Source: a virus. From it: a stretch of 23,377 nucleotides of DNA. The notes beneath the pieces were generated by a model. It saw only the letters and a list, made by a program, of their open reading frames with translations. It had not been told where the DNA came from and ran no database searches. The position numbers were made by a program, and so were the translations under genes. The stretch spans positions 1 through 23,377 of IMG/VR virus record IMGVR_UViG_3300044996_000042. One strand, 5' to 3'. Below, in pieces: positions 1-6,473 of the stretch. Each line of letters starts with the position of its first letter. Within the stretch, counting starts at the first letter, position 1.

Positions 1-432
1 GTTTTGGATCAGTTGGGAAATGCTCTCGATGGCAAAGACTTCTGGACACTCCCCGCCTCACTCAGCCTCTCCACGGCGGAAAATGCCGCCGGGAAGCTGG
101 ACCAGAGTAGACAGAAACTGAATACACTCCTCCCACACCTCCAATTCCTTCGGGAGAAGTCCCCCTGGACAGCGGCAAGATCGGCGTGCCTCGTTGCCGC
201 TTCCCGGACCCTTCAAAGAGCAGAGGAAGTCTATCAACAGCTGGCCACCGCCTACAACAAAATGGTTCCATTCAAGCGGTTGTTCGGGGCTTTGCAATCA
301 GGGTTGTTTCGTTCTGAATCTATCCTGCTGGACATCAAAAGACTTGAGGATGGAATCCGGGGGCTGGGAATCACCAACTGCCCCACCTGCAACCAAAAGG
401 TAGACGATGCGACCCTTATTGGTACTGTCTGA
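1..432 (+). CDS. SbcC/Rad50-like coiled-coil chain ending at a zinc hook (5' partial)
   Basis: The reading frame is open at the left edge, so the true start and any Walker A ATPase region lie outside the window. The visible 142-odd residues are mostly charged and Leu/Gln-rich helix, as in a long coiled coil. Near the end is Cys-Pro-Thr-Cys (nt 379-390), the CPxC form of the Rad50/SbcC zinc hook, which in that family sits at the apex of the coiled coil and holds two molecules together through one zinc ion. The protein stops only about 13 residues after the second Cys instead of returning as the descending helix. The stop overlaps the start of the SbcD-like gene, and an SbcC-type ATPase C-terminus lies 1.2 kb downstream. 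I infer it is the N-terminal half of a split SbcC. An unrelated small zinc protein cannot be ruled out without the upstream sequence. Confidence 0.6.
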   Translation, partial: VLDQLGNALDGKDFWTLPASLSLSTAENAAGKLDQSRQKLNTLLPHLQFLREKSPWTAARSACLVAASRTLQRAEEVYQQLATAYNKMVPFKRLFGALQSGLFRSESILLDIKRLEDGIRGLGITNCPTCNQKVDDATLIGTV

Positions 433-1384
433 TCTCCACTATACCGGCACCCCTCCAGTTTGCCGGAGGGACCGGAACAACTGGATGGAGACCCTGGAAC
501 GCAAGACAGCGTTCATTGGAGGGGTGGCACGCAAACACGACGTGGACGGGATACTCGTTGCTGGAGATGTCTTCGATGTGCCATGCCCTCACGTTTCCGT
601 TCTGATCCAAGTCACCCGCTGGTGGCAGAAATACCTGGGGGATTTCAATATCGTATTGGTACCCGGTCAGCACGATCTACTGAACCATAACTTGGGTCTG
701 TTGGGCAAATCTGCCATCTCCGTCCTTGACGCCCTACCCCGAGTCAGAGTGCTTTTGGACAATGAGGTTTGCTTTCCAGGAAGGGACACTCCAGGAGGAA
801 GTTGGGTGGTGGTGGGAGTCCCCTGGGGGGTGGAGCCCAACGCCCCGGACATTGAAATATCAAATGACACTTGTATCAGCCCCACCATCGTTGCCCTCAC
901 TCACCGCATGGTGTGGTCCAACCAGAAGCCGTACCCCTCCGTGGAAGATTCCGCTCAACTGGAAAAGCAGCGAGAGCTTTTCCATTGGGCAGACATCGTA
1001 GTCTCCGGTGACAACCACCAGAGATTCATCCATATCAACAACCGCAACAATCCAAGGTTGTGGGTAAATCCCGGCTCGTTCTATCGCAGATCAGCGGACC
1101 AGATCGGCTTCCAGCCCCAGTGTGTTCTCATCAGGGGAGTCCCGCCGAATGCAGACGTGGAGACCATCAACATTCCCATAGATCCAGATGCAGTTTCCCG
1201 AGACCATTTGGATGAGGCCAAAGCCGATGAGCGCATAGAGACTTTCGTCAGCAGTCTCCAATCCAGAATAGAGGGGCCGAAACTAGACTTCAAAGAAGTG
1301 GTGGAGCAAATGACCAAACTCCCGTCTGTGTCTGAAGGGGTACGGGGGTGGATGCTGAAAGCCATAGGAGCCGGAAATGCCTAA
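407..1384 (+). CDS. sbcD: SbcD/Mre11-like metallophosphoesterase (nuclease)
   Basis: This 325-residue protein has the calcineurin-like phosphoesterase motifs in order: Asp9-Leu-His11, Gly53-Asp54-Val-Phe-Asp57, Gly87-Gln-His89-Asp90, His166 and Gly201-Asp-Asn-His204. These place two metal ions for phosphodiester hydrolysis. In the SbcCD/Mre11-Rad50 family this subunit is the Mn-dependent DNA end-processing nuclease that works with the SbcC ATPase. Phage versions (T4 gp47, T5 D12) act in recombination and replication. The last motif is GDNH instead of the usual GHxH. The ATG at 407 has AAAGG six bases upstream and overlaps the preceding SbcC-like frame by 26 bases; the stop overlaps the next start. 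The C-terminal 85 or so residues should form the capping/ATPase-binding part. The family call is firm; a distinct phage phosphoesterase subtype is possible. Confidence 0.85.
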   Translation: MRPLLVLSDLHYTGTPPVCRRDRNNWMETLERKTAFIGGVARKHDVDGILVAGDVFDVPCPHVSVLIQVTRWWQKYLGDFNIVLVPGQHDLLNHNLGLLGKSAISVLDALPRVRVLLDNEVCFPGRDTPGGSWVVVGVPWGVEPNAPDIEISNDTCISPTIVALTHRMVWSNQKPYPSVEDSAQLEKQRELFHWADIVVSGDNHQRFIHINNRNNPRLWVNPGSFYRRSADQIGFQPQCVLIRGVPPNADVETINIPIDPDAVSRDHLDEAKADERIETFVSSLQSRIEGPKLDFKEVVEQMTKLPSVSEGVRGWMLKAIGAGNA

Positions 1385-1643
1385 CCAGTCCCCAGAACAA
1401 CTGCTTGCCCGATTGAAGAAGGGGCAGCAAGACCTGGCCGACGCTCGTCAGCAGCTGGCCGTATTGGAAGGACAGATCCAAGCCCACTCCACGGCTCTCC
1501 AGCGAGACTTTGGGGTGAAAACCTTTGAGGAGGGTCTAGCCCTTGAGAAACAACTTGAAGGCGAGATTCCCGGACTGATCTCAGAATTGGAAAAGGCTTT
1601 GATGGAGTTTGAGAGTGCCTTCCAACCTTCCAAACCTACTTGA
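1377..1643 (+). CDS. Small coiled-coil protein, probable descending hook arm of split SbcC
   Basis: This 88-residue protein has no Cys and a heptad-like pattern rich in Leu, Gln, Glu and Ala over residues 5-80, as in a coiled coil. ATG at 1377 has AGGAG six bases upstream and overlaps the SbcD stop by eight bases. It lies between the SbcD-like gene and the SbcC ATPase C-terminal half, in the place where the descending helix of the SbcC coiled coil would be encoded. The stop codon falls inside the start of the next gene, which is in the +1 frame relative to this one. It could be an independent subunit of a three-piece SbcC, or the N-terminal part of the next protein if a +1 frameshift or a sequencing indel joins them. 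Confidence 0.6.
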   Translation: MPNQSPEQLLARLKKGQQDLADARQQLAVLEGQIQAHSTALQRDFGVKTFEEGLALEKQLEGEIPGLISELEKALMEFESAFQPSKPT

Positions 1644-2316
1644 CCGGCTTACCTCAGTCCACACCTTCCTCGTGGGCAAGACTATGGAGAGGGGGCTGTT
1701 GCGTCAGCAGCAGTCCGCCCTGCTTCAAGAGCAAACTGACCTCAAGCAGCGAGAGGAAGATCAGATCACAGCAAGAAGTCTCCTACAATCTGCGGCGCAA
1801 GAAGTGCAGGGGCTGCTCAAGTTCCGACTGACCAATCTGGTCACCACCTGTTTCAGCACTATGATGGAAGAGCCGTATGAGATGGGGTTGGAGTTTGATA
1901 CAGCGAGGGGATACAGCGAGGCCAACCTGTCATTCCTGCGAGATGGAAATCAGTTTGATCCGATGTCGTCCACTGGAGGGGGTCCGGTGGACGTTGCGTC
2001 TTTCGGACTGAGAATCAGTCTCTATGGCATCAACCCCAATCGTCCATCCTTTTTCCTGGATGAGCCGTTCCGTTGCTTGGATGAGGCGGACTTCCCCCAA
2101 CTCGTTTCCTTGCTTCAAAGCATCAGCAAACGTCTTGGCATTCAGATGATCATCGTGACCCACCTCAAAGGACTGATGGACGCTGCTGACATCACTTTCG
2201 TGGCCCAGAGAATCAACAGGACATCCACTCTACGGGCTTTCCCGAAAGGCACCCCCACCGTACTACAGCCCCCAGCCGCTGCGGCTCCTCGCAAGCGTAG
2301 GACAGTCCCGGCGTGA
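1615..2316 (+). CDS. sbcC: SbcC/Rad50-like ATPase, C-terminal half
   Basis: The protein (233 residues from GTG 1615) starts with a coiled coil to about residue 65 and continues into the C-terminal lobe of an SMC/Rad50-type ABC ATPase. A signature-like segment, SSTGGGPVDVASFGLR, corresponds to the ABC LSGGE motif (residues about 118-133). A Walker B with catalytic Glu and D-loop follows (FFLDEP then CLDE, about 146-157), and a switch His sits in IIVTH (His183). No Walker A is present, so ATPase function needs an N-terminal half from another chain. GTG 1615 is preferred because GGAG lies seven bases upstream; a TTG at 1609 is too close to that GGAG. The gene overlaps the coiled-coil ORF by 29 bases and its stop overlaps the next start as GTGA. 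The C-terminal 25 residues are Pro/Ala/Arg-rich and probably disordered. Confidence 0.82.
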   Translation: MPSNLPNLLDRLTSVHTFLVGKTMERGLLRQQQSALLQEQTDLKQREEDQITARSLLQSAAQEVQGLLKFRLTNLVTTCFSTMMEEPYEMGLEFDTARGYSEANLSFLRDGNQFDPMSSTGGGPVDVASFGLRISLYGINPNRPSFFLDEPFRCLDEADFPQLVSLLQSISKRLGIQMIIVTHLKGLMDAADITFVAQRINRTSTLRAFPKGTPTVLQPPAAAAPRKRRTVPA

Positions 2317-3011
2317 ACAACAGAAACGAAAAGGTGGCAATCCTCTGCTTGGTGAAGCCCAACATGGCGGACAAGCTGTGGCTTGCCTGCTTTGAGAATC
2401 TCTCCTACATGATGAGGGCGTGCGGGAGGGAAGGCTATGACACCACGCTGTTTCTGGAAGTCTCCGAGGGAGATCAAGAAATTCAGGGACAGGCCGCAAG
2501 AGGAGAGCACATAGGTAGAATCAGACAAAGACTCATCAACCGCCATCTGAGAGGGAAGAAGCACCTGATCAACTGGGTGTTCTGGATGGATGCGGACATC
2601 AACGGAATCTCTGACTTCAATATCATCCCCCGACTCATTGACGTATCACGCCGCCACAAAGCCATCGTGGCTCCCACCATACTGGTGGAACCGGCTGGGG
2701 ACAAAAGATGGTATGATACCACGGGATTCATTCACAACGAGAGAAAAGCATCCCCAACTCTCCCGTGGATGTCACCCTATGAAATTGGAGGGGAGCCGGG
2801 GCTATGGGCTCTGAATGGCTCCGTGGGCTGCTGCTATCTTTTCCCATACCAACTTCTTGCGGATGATTGTCAATACCGGGGACACCCCTGCTGGACTGAG
2901 CACTACCCGTTCTGCCAAGACGCCATCGCAAAAGGATTCAAGTTGATTTGGGATTCCACTCAAATCGTAGTACACGCCCGACTGCCCTGGTATGGGGAGA
3001 GATTTCACTGA
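2313..3011 (+). CDS. Anp1/Mnn9-like (GT62-type) glycosyltransferase
   Basis: This 232-residue protein shows a GT-A fold pattern: an N-terminal beta strand (VAILCLVKPN), an Arg/Gly-rich nucleotide-sugar region near residue 70, and a DxD metal/nucleotide-sugar motif in FWMDADI (Asp93-Ala-Asp95). The context around the DxD resembles the Anp1/Mnn9/Van1 family of glycosyltransferases. Later acidic and aromatic residues fit an acceptor-binding half. The GTG start overlaps the SbcC stop and the TGA overlaps the ATG of the radical SAM gene, so it is translationally coupled to both. It has no signal peptide or membrane segment, so it should act in the cytoplasm. The sugar and acceptor are unknown; phage DNA, a virion protein and host surface glycan are all possible. 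Confidence 0.7.
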   Translation: MNNRNEKVAILCLVKPNMADKLWLACFENLSYMMRACGREGYDTTLFLEVSEGDQEIQGQAARGEHIGRIRQRLINRHLRGKKHLINWVFWMDADINGISDFNIIPRLIDVSRRHKAIVAPTILVEPAGDKRWYDTTGFIHNERKASPTLPWMSPYEIGGEPGLWALNGSVGCCYLFPYQLLADDCQYRGHPCWTEHYPFCQDAIAKGFKLIWDSTQIVVHARLPWYGERFH

Positions 3012-3853
3012 TGAAAAGCGCCATCTGGTTTGTCACCTGGGACTGCCCATTCAGTTGCCCCTACTGTTGGCAGAACGTAGGAGGGAGAGACGGGATGCGT
3101 CACCCGCTTCCCGACCACCTGCGCAATATGGAAGTGTGGAGGGAGTCTTTCGCAAGAGCATGGACAAGGCTCAACCCATCCATACTAGACCTCACTGGAG
3201 GGGAGCCGCTCACGAGGGACATTCCCGGTCTACTGCGACTGCTTCCCAAAGACATCCGGGTAGGAATCACCACCAATACACAGCACCAAGATCGGATGAA
3301 AGAGCTTGCGACTGGGTGGACAAACGAGACCATCATCAGTTGGACTCTCTCATATCATCCCAGTCAATACCCCACGGACTCCAAGCGGGCAGAGTTTTGG
3401 GGATGGGTGAGTGTGTTGAAGTCCAGGGGGTTTCACGTTTGCGTCAACTTTGTCGGACATCCTGATCAGTTGGTTATGGTCCCGACCGTGCAGCGGCTTT
3501 GCCGTTCCTTCCAGGCCAACTTTCACTTTGATCCGTATGCCGTGCCTCCGGGCAGGAAGGCTCCCGAGTACACGCCCGGTCAACTGGACCTCATCAACTC
3601 CCTCACCCCAACCAATCGCACCACGGAGACTCCCGGAAGGAAGGCTGTGTGCTCCGCCGGGAAGACTCATCTGATGGTATTCCCGAGTGGGGTCGCATAC
3701 CACTGTATGCAGCCCTTCCATAAGCAATCTCCCGCTATGGGAAACATTCTCGATGAGGGGTTCCAGTTGAGAGAGAATGAGGTGACTTGCTTGGAGCCTC
3801 ACTGGTGCGCCGGTTGCGACAGAGACAAGGTGGATCGGACCTTCCTGGAGTAG
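3011..3853 (+). CDS. Radical SAM enzyme with SPASM-like C-terminal cysteines
   Basis: The 280-residue protein has the radical SAM cluster motif CxxxCxxC at Cys12, Cys16 and Cys19 (CPFSCPYC) and the SAM-binding GGEP at 63-66. These cleave S-adenosylmethionine to make a 5'-deoxyadenosyl radical. The C-terminus has further cysteines at about 214, 232, 260, 266 and 269, with spacing like a SPASM/twitch auxiliary Fe-S domain used by peptide- or sugar-modifying enzymes. ATG 3011 is chosen because it overlaps the preceding stop (TGATG) and has GGGGAGA about ten bases upstream; the upstream in-frame extension to 2948 lies inside the previous gene. It sits between a glycosyltransferase and a DUF6165-like gene. 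The substrate is not identifiable; a modified sugar, nucleotide or peptide are all open. Confidence 0.85.
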   Translation: MKSAIWFVTWDCPFSCPYCWQNVGGRDGMRHPLPDHLRNMEVWRESFARAWTRLNPSILDLTGGEPLTRDIPGLLRLLPKDIRVGITTNTQHQDRMKELATGWTNETIISWTLSYHPSQYPTDSKRAEFWGWVSVLKSRGFHVCVNFVGHPDQLVMVPTVQRLCRSFQANFHFDPYAVPPGRKAPEYTPGQLDLINSLTPTNRTTETPGRKAVCSAGKTHLMVFPSGVAYHCMQPFHKQSPAMGNILDEGFQLRENEVTCLEPHWCAGCDRDKVDRTFLE

Positions 3854-3855
3854 CA

Positions 3856-4236
3856 ATGAAAACAATCCCAATGTCCATCGCTGAAGTGATGGACCGTTTG
3901 ACCATCTGCATACTGAAGTCCCAGAGACTCCCAGACCCCAACGACCGGTGCCGGTTCAACGCGGAAGTTGGCCTGATGTCAAGCGGAGTCCCTTGGAACA
4001 AAGATGGGATTTCAGAATTGTACGGGGAGTTGATGGACGTCAACGCTCTCATCTGGACCACAGAGGACTCCATCCGTACCGGGGCGGCGGATAAGAACCT
4101 TGACTTGGCGCAGATCGGGAGACTAGCCCTGAAGGTCCGTGACCTCAATCGCCAGCGTTGCACGATCAAGAACAAGATCGTGGAACTAACTGGGGAGGGG
4201 TGCTTGGAGTGCAAGCACAACTACGCAGGGGGATGA
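3856..4236 (+). CDS. DUF6165-like small protein
   Basis: This 126-residue protein begins MKTIPMSIAEVMDRLTI, which resembles the conserved N-terminus of a small family (I recall it as DUF6165) found near LPS or capsule glycosyltransferase genes in bacteria. The rest is mostly alpha-helical and charged, with a late Cys pair (CLEC). The ATG at 3856 has TGGAG five bases upstream and lies two bases after the radical SAM stop. An in-frame upstream start at 3787 would overlap that gene by 67 bases and is less likely. The biochemical role of the family is not known to me. Its place between a radical SAM enzyme and a heptosyltransferase-like gene supports a part in glycan metabolism. The family name is from memory and should be confirmed. 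Confidence 0.65.
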   Translation: MKTIPMSIAEVMDRLTICILKSQRLPDPNDRCRFNAEVGLMSSGVPWNKDGISELYGELMDVNALIWTTEDSIRTGAADKNLDLAQIGRLALKVRDLNRQRCTIKNKIVELTGEGCLECKHNYAGG

Positions 4237-4237
4237 G

Positions 4238-5035
4238 ATGAGAGTCCTTTTGGGCAGAACGTACCTTGGTTTTGGCGACTGGGTGATGTTCACGTCTCTC
4301 GTGAAGATGTTCAACAAGTATCGCCCCGACATTGAGATTGACTTGGTGGACTATCGCTGCGTACCCATGCGGTGGCTTCAACTGCCCTTTGAGTGCGGGG
4401 CTAGACTCCGGCTGGTGGACTGTGACGTGGATCGGAGTAGATATGACGCCGTGGTGAAGCACGTGGTGTACGATTCGGTCCAACCCAAGGGGGAGCATCT
4501 GCTAGAGGCTATGTTGAGGGTGGTCAACAAGACCTGCGGGACCAACGTGCCTCTGGATTGGGGTTGTTCTTGCATCCCGGTTCATCGTGAAGAAGTCCTG
4601 CTGCCGGATGGTCCCTACTGTCTGATGCCCTCTGCTGGAGCCCACACCCCGGCTTCAGCCCCCAAGCACTTCCCGTTCTTCCCCGAGTTGTGCCAGATTG
4701 TATCCAAGGAATTGATGCAGGTGGTACAGATCGGGACCAAGGGTGACCCGGACCTTCCTGGGGCGGTGATGAGATACGATGACCTTCCATTCGGCAAGAT
4801 GTCCTATCTGTTCACCAACAGCGCCACAGGAGTGTTCCTGGAGAACGGCTTGATGCACTGGGCTGGTAACCACCAATCCCCCTGCTACGTACTCTTCATC
4901 TCTGGATCTCACGCCTTCCCGGAACACGTGAGATATCCCAAGCAAGTTCCCATCTTGGCGCGGGGGTTGTTTGCCGAGGAAGTGTATCAAAAGATGTGCG
5001 AGAATCCCCCGCCCGATACGGCTGTGAAGCCGTGA
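4238..5035 (+). CDS. Heptosyltransferase-like glycosyltransferase (GT9 family)
   Basis: The 265-residue protein looks like a GT-B, GT9-type enzyme. The N-terminal segment GRTYLGFGDWVMFTSLVK matches the acceptor-side loop of ADP-heptose:LPS heptosyltransferases (usually G-x-GD-x-ohh-T). The C-terminal half has VVQIGTKGDPDLPGA and the later FTNSATGVFLENGLMHWAG, in the position of the nucleotide-sugar site, where these enzymes read roughly D-S-G-x-x-H. Phage homologues are often shorter and divergent, as here. ATG 4238 follows the preceding stop by one base, with a GGGGG-rich Shine-Dalgarno. It is the last gene of the + strand block. It probably transfers a sugar to a glycan or protein in the cytoplasm; donor and acceptor are unknown. 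Confidence 0.72.
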   Translation: MRVLLGRTYLGFGDWVMFTSLVKMFNKYRPDIEIDLVDYRCVPMRWLQLPFECGARLRLVDCDVDRSRYDAVVKHVVYDSVQPKGEHLLEAMLRVVNKTCGTNVPLDWGCSCIPVHREEVLLPDGPYCLMPSAGAHTPASAPKHFPFFPELCQIVSKELMQVVQIGTKGDPDLPGAVMRYDDLPFGKMSYLFTNSATGVFLENGLMHWAGNHQSPCYVLFISGSHAFPEHVRYPKQVPILARGLFAEEVYQKMCENPPPDTAVKP

Positions 5036-5080
5036 CGGCTCCCCACCGCCGTTCAATTGTAGGAACCGGGGGTGGGGGAG
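5018..5080. other. Hairpins at the convergent gene junction
   Basis: Two hairpins lie where the + and - strand blocks meet. ACGGCT-GTGA-AGCCGT (5018-5033) is a perfect six-pair stem with a GNRA-type loop, overlapping the end of the GT9 gene. A second imperfect stem pairs 5039-5047 (CTCCCCACC) with 5071-5080 (GGTGGGGGAG, one G bulged) and has a small inner GTTC/GAAC stem. Neither is followed by a T-run on either strand, so these are not classical intrinsic terminators. They might block readthrough or protect 3' ends. Confidence 0.35.
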
Positions 5081-5116
5081 AGAGTGGGCGGGAATCCGGG
5101 GCAATCCTAGCAGCGC

Positions 5117-5617
5117 CTAGCGAGATTGCGGCGGGTGGGCCGGGAGTACCGTGATCTGACGGTCCTTGTTTCTGATATCTATCTGCTTGATATTTCCCAA
5201 CAGTGCGAAAATGGAAATGGTGGCGAAAGCTATCAACAGCACAAAGGTCAAACCCTCGCACTGGAACTTCCTGCCCAGGCGCACAATACCCAAAAGGGGG
5301 CGGGGAGACGGTGGTTGGGAGAGGAGTTGCCGTAGATTGTGAGCCGCTGCATCGTGATCTGGAAGGGTGCGTATCGCCCGGAAGACTGCGCAGGACTCCC
5401 GATGTTGCACCAAGATGTCAGGGGTGTTCAGCGCCTCCTCCACGCTGTCCAACAGCATCAGCTTCAACCCCTGACGGAATGGGTTGGCTGACCCGTTGAT
5501 CCTCCTCGCAACTTCCATCTTCGCTGCTTGCCGACTCTTGACGTGGTTGGGGAGCGGAGATGTCTGGATGCGCTCCTCCAAAAGCCGGATTTGAAGACTG
5601 TCATCTTGAGGTGACAT
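5117..5617 (-). CDS. Unknown single-span membrane protein
   Basis: I do not recognise this 166-residue protein. Residues 1-115 are polar and helical with many Arg and Gln, and a single hydrophobic span follows at about 121-140 (LTFVLLIAFATISIFALLG). About 25 polar residues remain at the C-terminus. The layout is that of a C-terminally anchored inner-membrane protein. ATG 5617 follows the outer-spanin-like gene by three bases, with a weak GGGAAAG upstream. It is the last gene of the - strand block, next to holin- and spanin-like genes, so a role in lysis or its control is possible but not shown. Confidence 0.7.
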   Translation of the reverse strand: MSPQDDSLQIRLLEERIQTSPLPNHVKSRQAAKMEVARRINGSANPFRQGLKLMLLDSVEEALNTPDILVQHRESCAVFRAIRTLPDHDAAAHNLRQLLSQPPSPRPLLGIVRLGRKFQCEGLTFVLLIAFATISIFALLGNIKQIDIRNKDRQITVLPAHPPQSR

Positions 5618-5620
5618 TGG

Positions 5621-5863
5621 TTACTTTCCCAGTTCAATCTTGTTGATGAACTGCTTGAAAGCTCCGTCAGTCATCAGCACCCAGTACTTCTCCCCCGAGG
5701 GGAGTTGAGGGACCGTCTCTCCAGGCATTTTCTTCTGGACCCGGTCAGACAATTCCACTTCAACTCTTGTTGCCCGGCATCCCGACAACATCATTGAAAG
5801 CAGAATCGGGATCACCGGACTCAGCGTGAGCCAGCGCATCCTTCTTGGCCTGGAGTCTCGCAT
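5621..5863 (-). CDS. Small lipoprotein, outer-spanin (Rz1-like) candidate
   Basis: The 80-residue product has a basic N-terminus (RPRRMR), a hydrophobic stretch and a lipobox LSGC, giving a predicted mature lipoprotein of about 52 residues. The mature part contains the segments VELSDRV and GEKYWVLMTDG, similar to small phage lipoproteins found beside holins. Outer spanins link the outer membrane to an inner-membrane partner and complete lysis in Gram-negative hosts. I chose ATG 5863 because AGGGGA lies six bases upstream; longer in-frame starts run into the holin-like gene and lack a signal sequence. The start overlaps the preceding small membrane ORF in another frame, as in Rz/Rz1. The lipoprotein call is firm; the spanin role is inferred from context. 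Confidence 0.68.
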   Translation of the reverse strand: MRDSRPRRMRWLTLSPVIPILLSMMLSGCRATRVEVELSDRVQKKMPGETVPQLPSGEKYWVLMTDGAFKQFINKIELGK

Positions 5864-5957
5864 CAGTGTTCCCCTGAAGTCTCTTCTGGCGGAGTTGGAG
5901 GATGAGTAGAACGATGCTTCCAACCGCCGCCAGAAGAGATATGATGCCGTTTGCCAC
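5760..5957 (-). CDS. Small N-anchored membrane protein, inner-spanin-like
   Basis: This 65-residue ORF starts with GTG 5957 with GGAG seven bases upstream, and lies five bases after the holin-like stop. Residues 3-21 form one hydrophobic span (GIISLLAAVGSIVLLILQL). The rest is a charged helix with LRQKR and ARLQAKKDALAHAE, consistent with a short periplasmic coiled coil. It overlaps the start of the lipoprotein gene by 104 bases in another frame. That arrangement, membrane protein first and overlapping lipoprotein second, is typical of Rz/Rz1 inner and outer spanins. It is short for an inner spanin, whose periplasmic part must reach the outer membrane partner, so the role is tentative. Confidence 0.55.
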   Translation of the reverse strand: MANGIISLLAAVGSIVLLILQLRQKRLQGNTDARLQAKKDALAHAESGDPDSAFNDVVGMPGNKS

Positions 5958-5961
5958 CGGA

Positions 5962-6402
5962 TTACTCCGCCGGGGGCGGGGGAGTCGAGGCCGGCTGCTT
6001 GAAGAGGAGCTTGTACCCGAAGTACATCCCCACGCCAGCCGCCAGGGAGCAGAGTACGGTCACCCAATCGCTGGGAGTGATCTTGCCGTCACTGACGACA
6101 TCAATGCTTCCAGAGAGGAAGGTGATCACCGCCACGAGCCACTTGGCCTTGGCGCCGCCGATGTTCGCCCCGAACATCGCCAGAGCCTTCTTGATGATCT
6201 GGCTGGCCAGCAGCACGTATGCGCCAACGGAGAAGGTCTTGGTGATCCAGGTGTTTGCCGCCACGTTGGCCACATCCGTGACCATCTGCGGAACCTCAAT
6301 CACCGTGACCGCATTGCTGACCGCCTGGGCCAGAACCATCATTGGAAAGGCAACCACCGAAAGGATTGCCATCACCCACATCAGCGCCGTCTTGCTTCTC
6401 AT
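5962..6402 (-). CDS. Multi-span membrane protein, holin-like
   Basis: The 146-residue protein has an N-terminal hydrophobic segment that looks like a cleavable Sec signal (residues 7-26, ending near VLAQA). Further hydrophobic spans lie at about 59-76, 88-101 and 113-131, and a Pro-rich tail closes it (PASTPPPPAE). Small proteins with three or four spans beside spanin genes are usually holins, which open the inner membrane at lysis. AAAAGGAG lies seven bases upstream of ATG 6402, one of the strongest Shine-Dalgarno sites here. A signal sequence plus internal spans also recalls VirB2/TrbC-type pilins, which is a less likely alternative. No endolysin gene is in the window. Confidence 0.6.
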   Translation of the reverse strand: MRSKTALMWVMAILSVVAFPMMVLAQAVSNAVTVIEVPQMVTDVANVAANTWITKTFSVGAYVLLASQIIKKALAMFGANIGGAKAKWLVAVITFLSGSIDVVSDGKITPSDWVTVLCSLAAGVGMYFGYKLLFKQPASTPPPPAE

Positions 6403-6473
6403 CTCGCTTCTCCTTTTGTTTGTTTCGTCACCCTGAGAACGATTCGGTCCAGCTTCACTTCCTCACAGGCAAC

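Noticed and set aside
5864-6067. Longer start for the outer-spanin-like gene
   Set aside because: It would overlap the holin-like gene by over 100 bases and would hide the lipoprotein signal in the middle of the protein.
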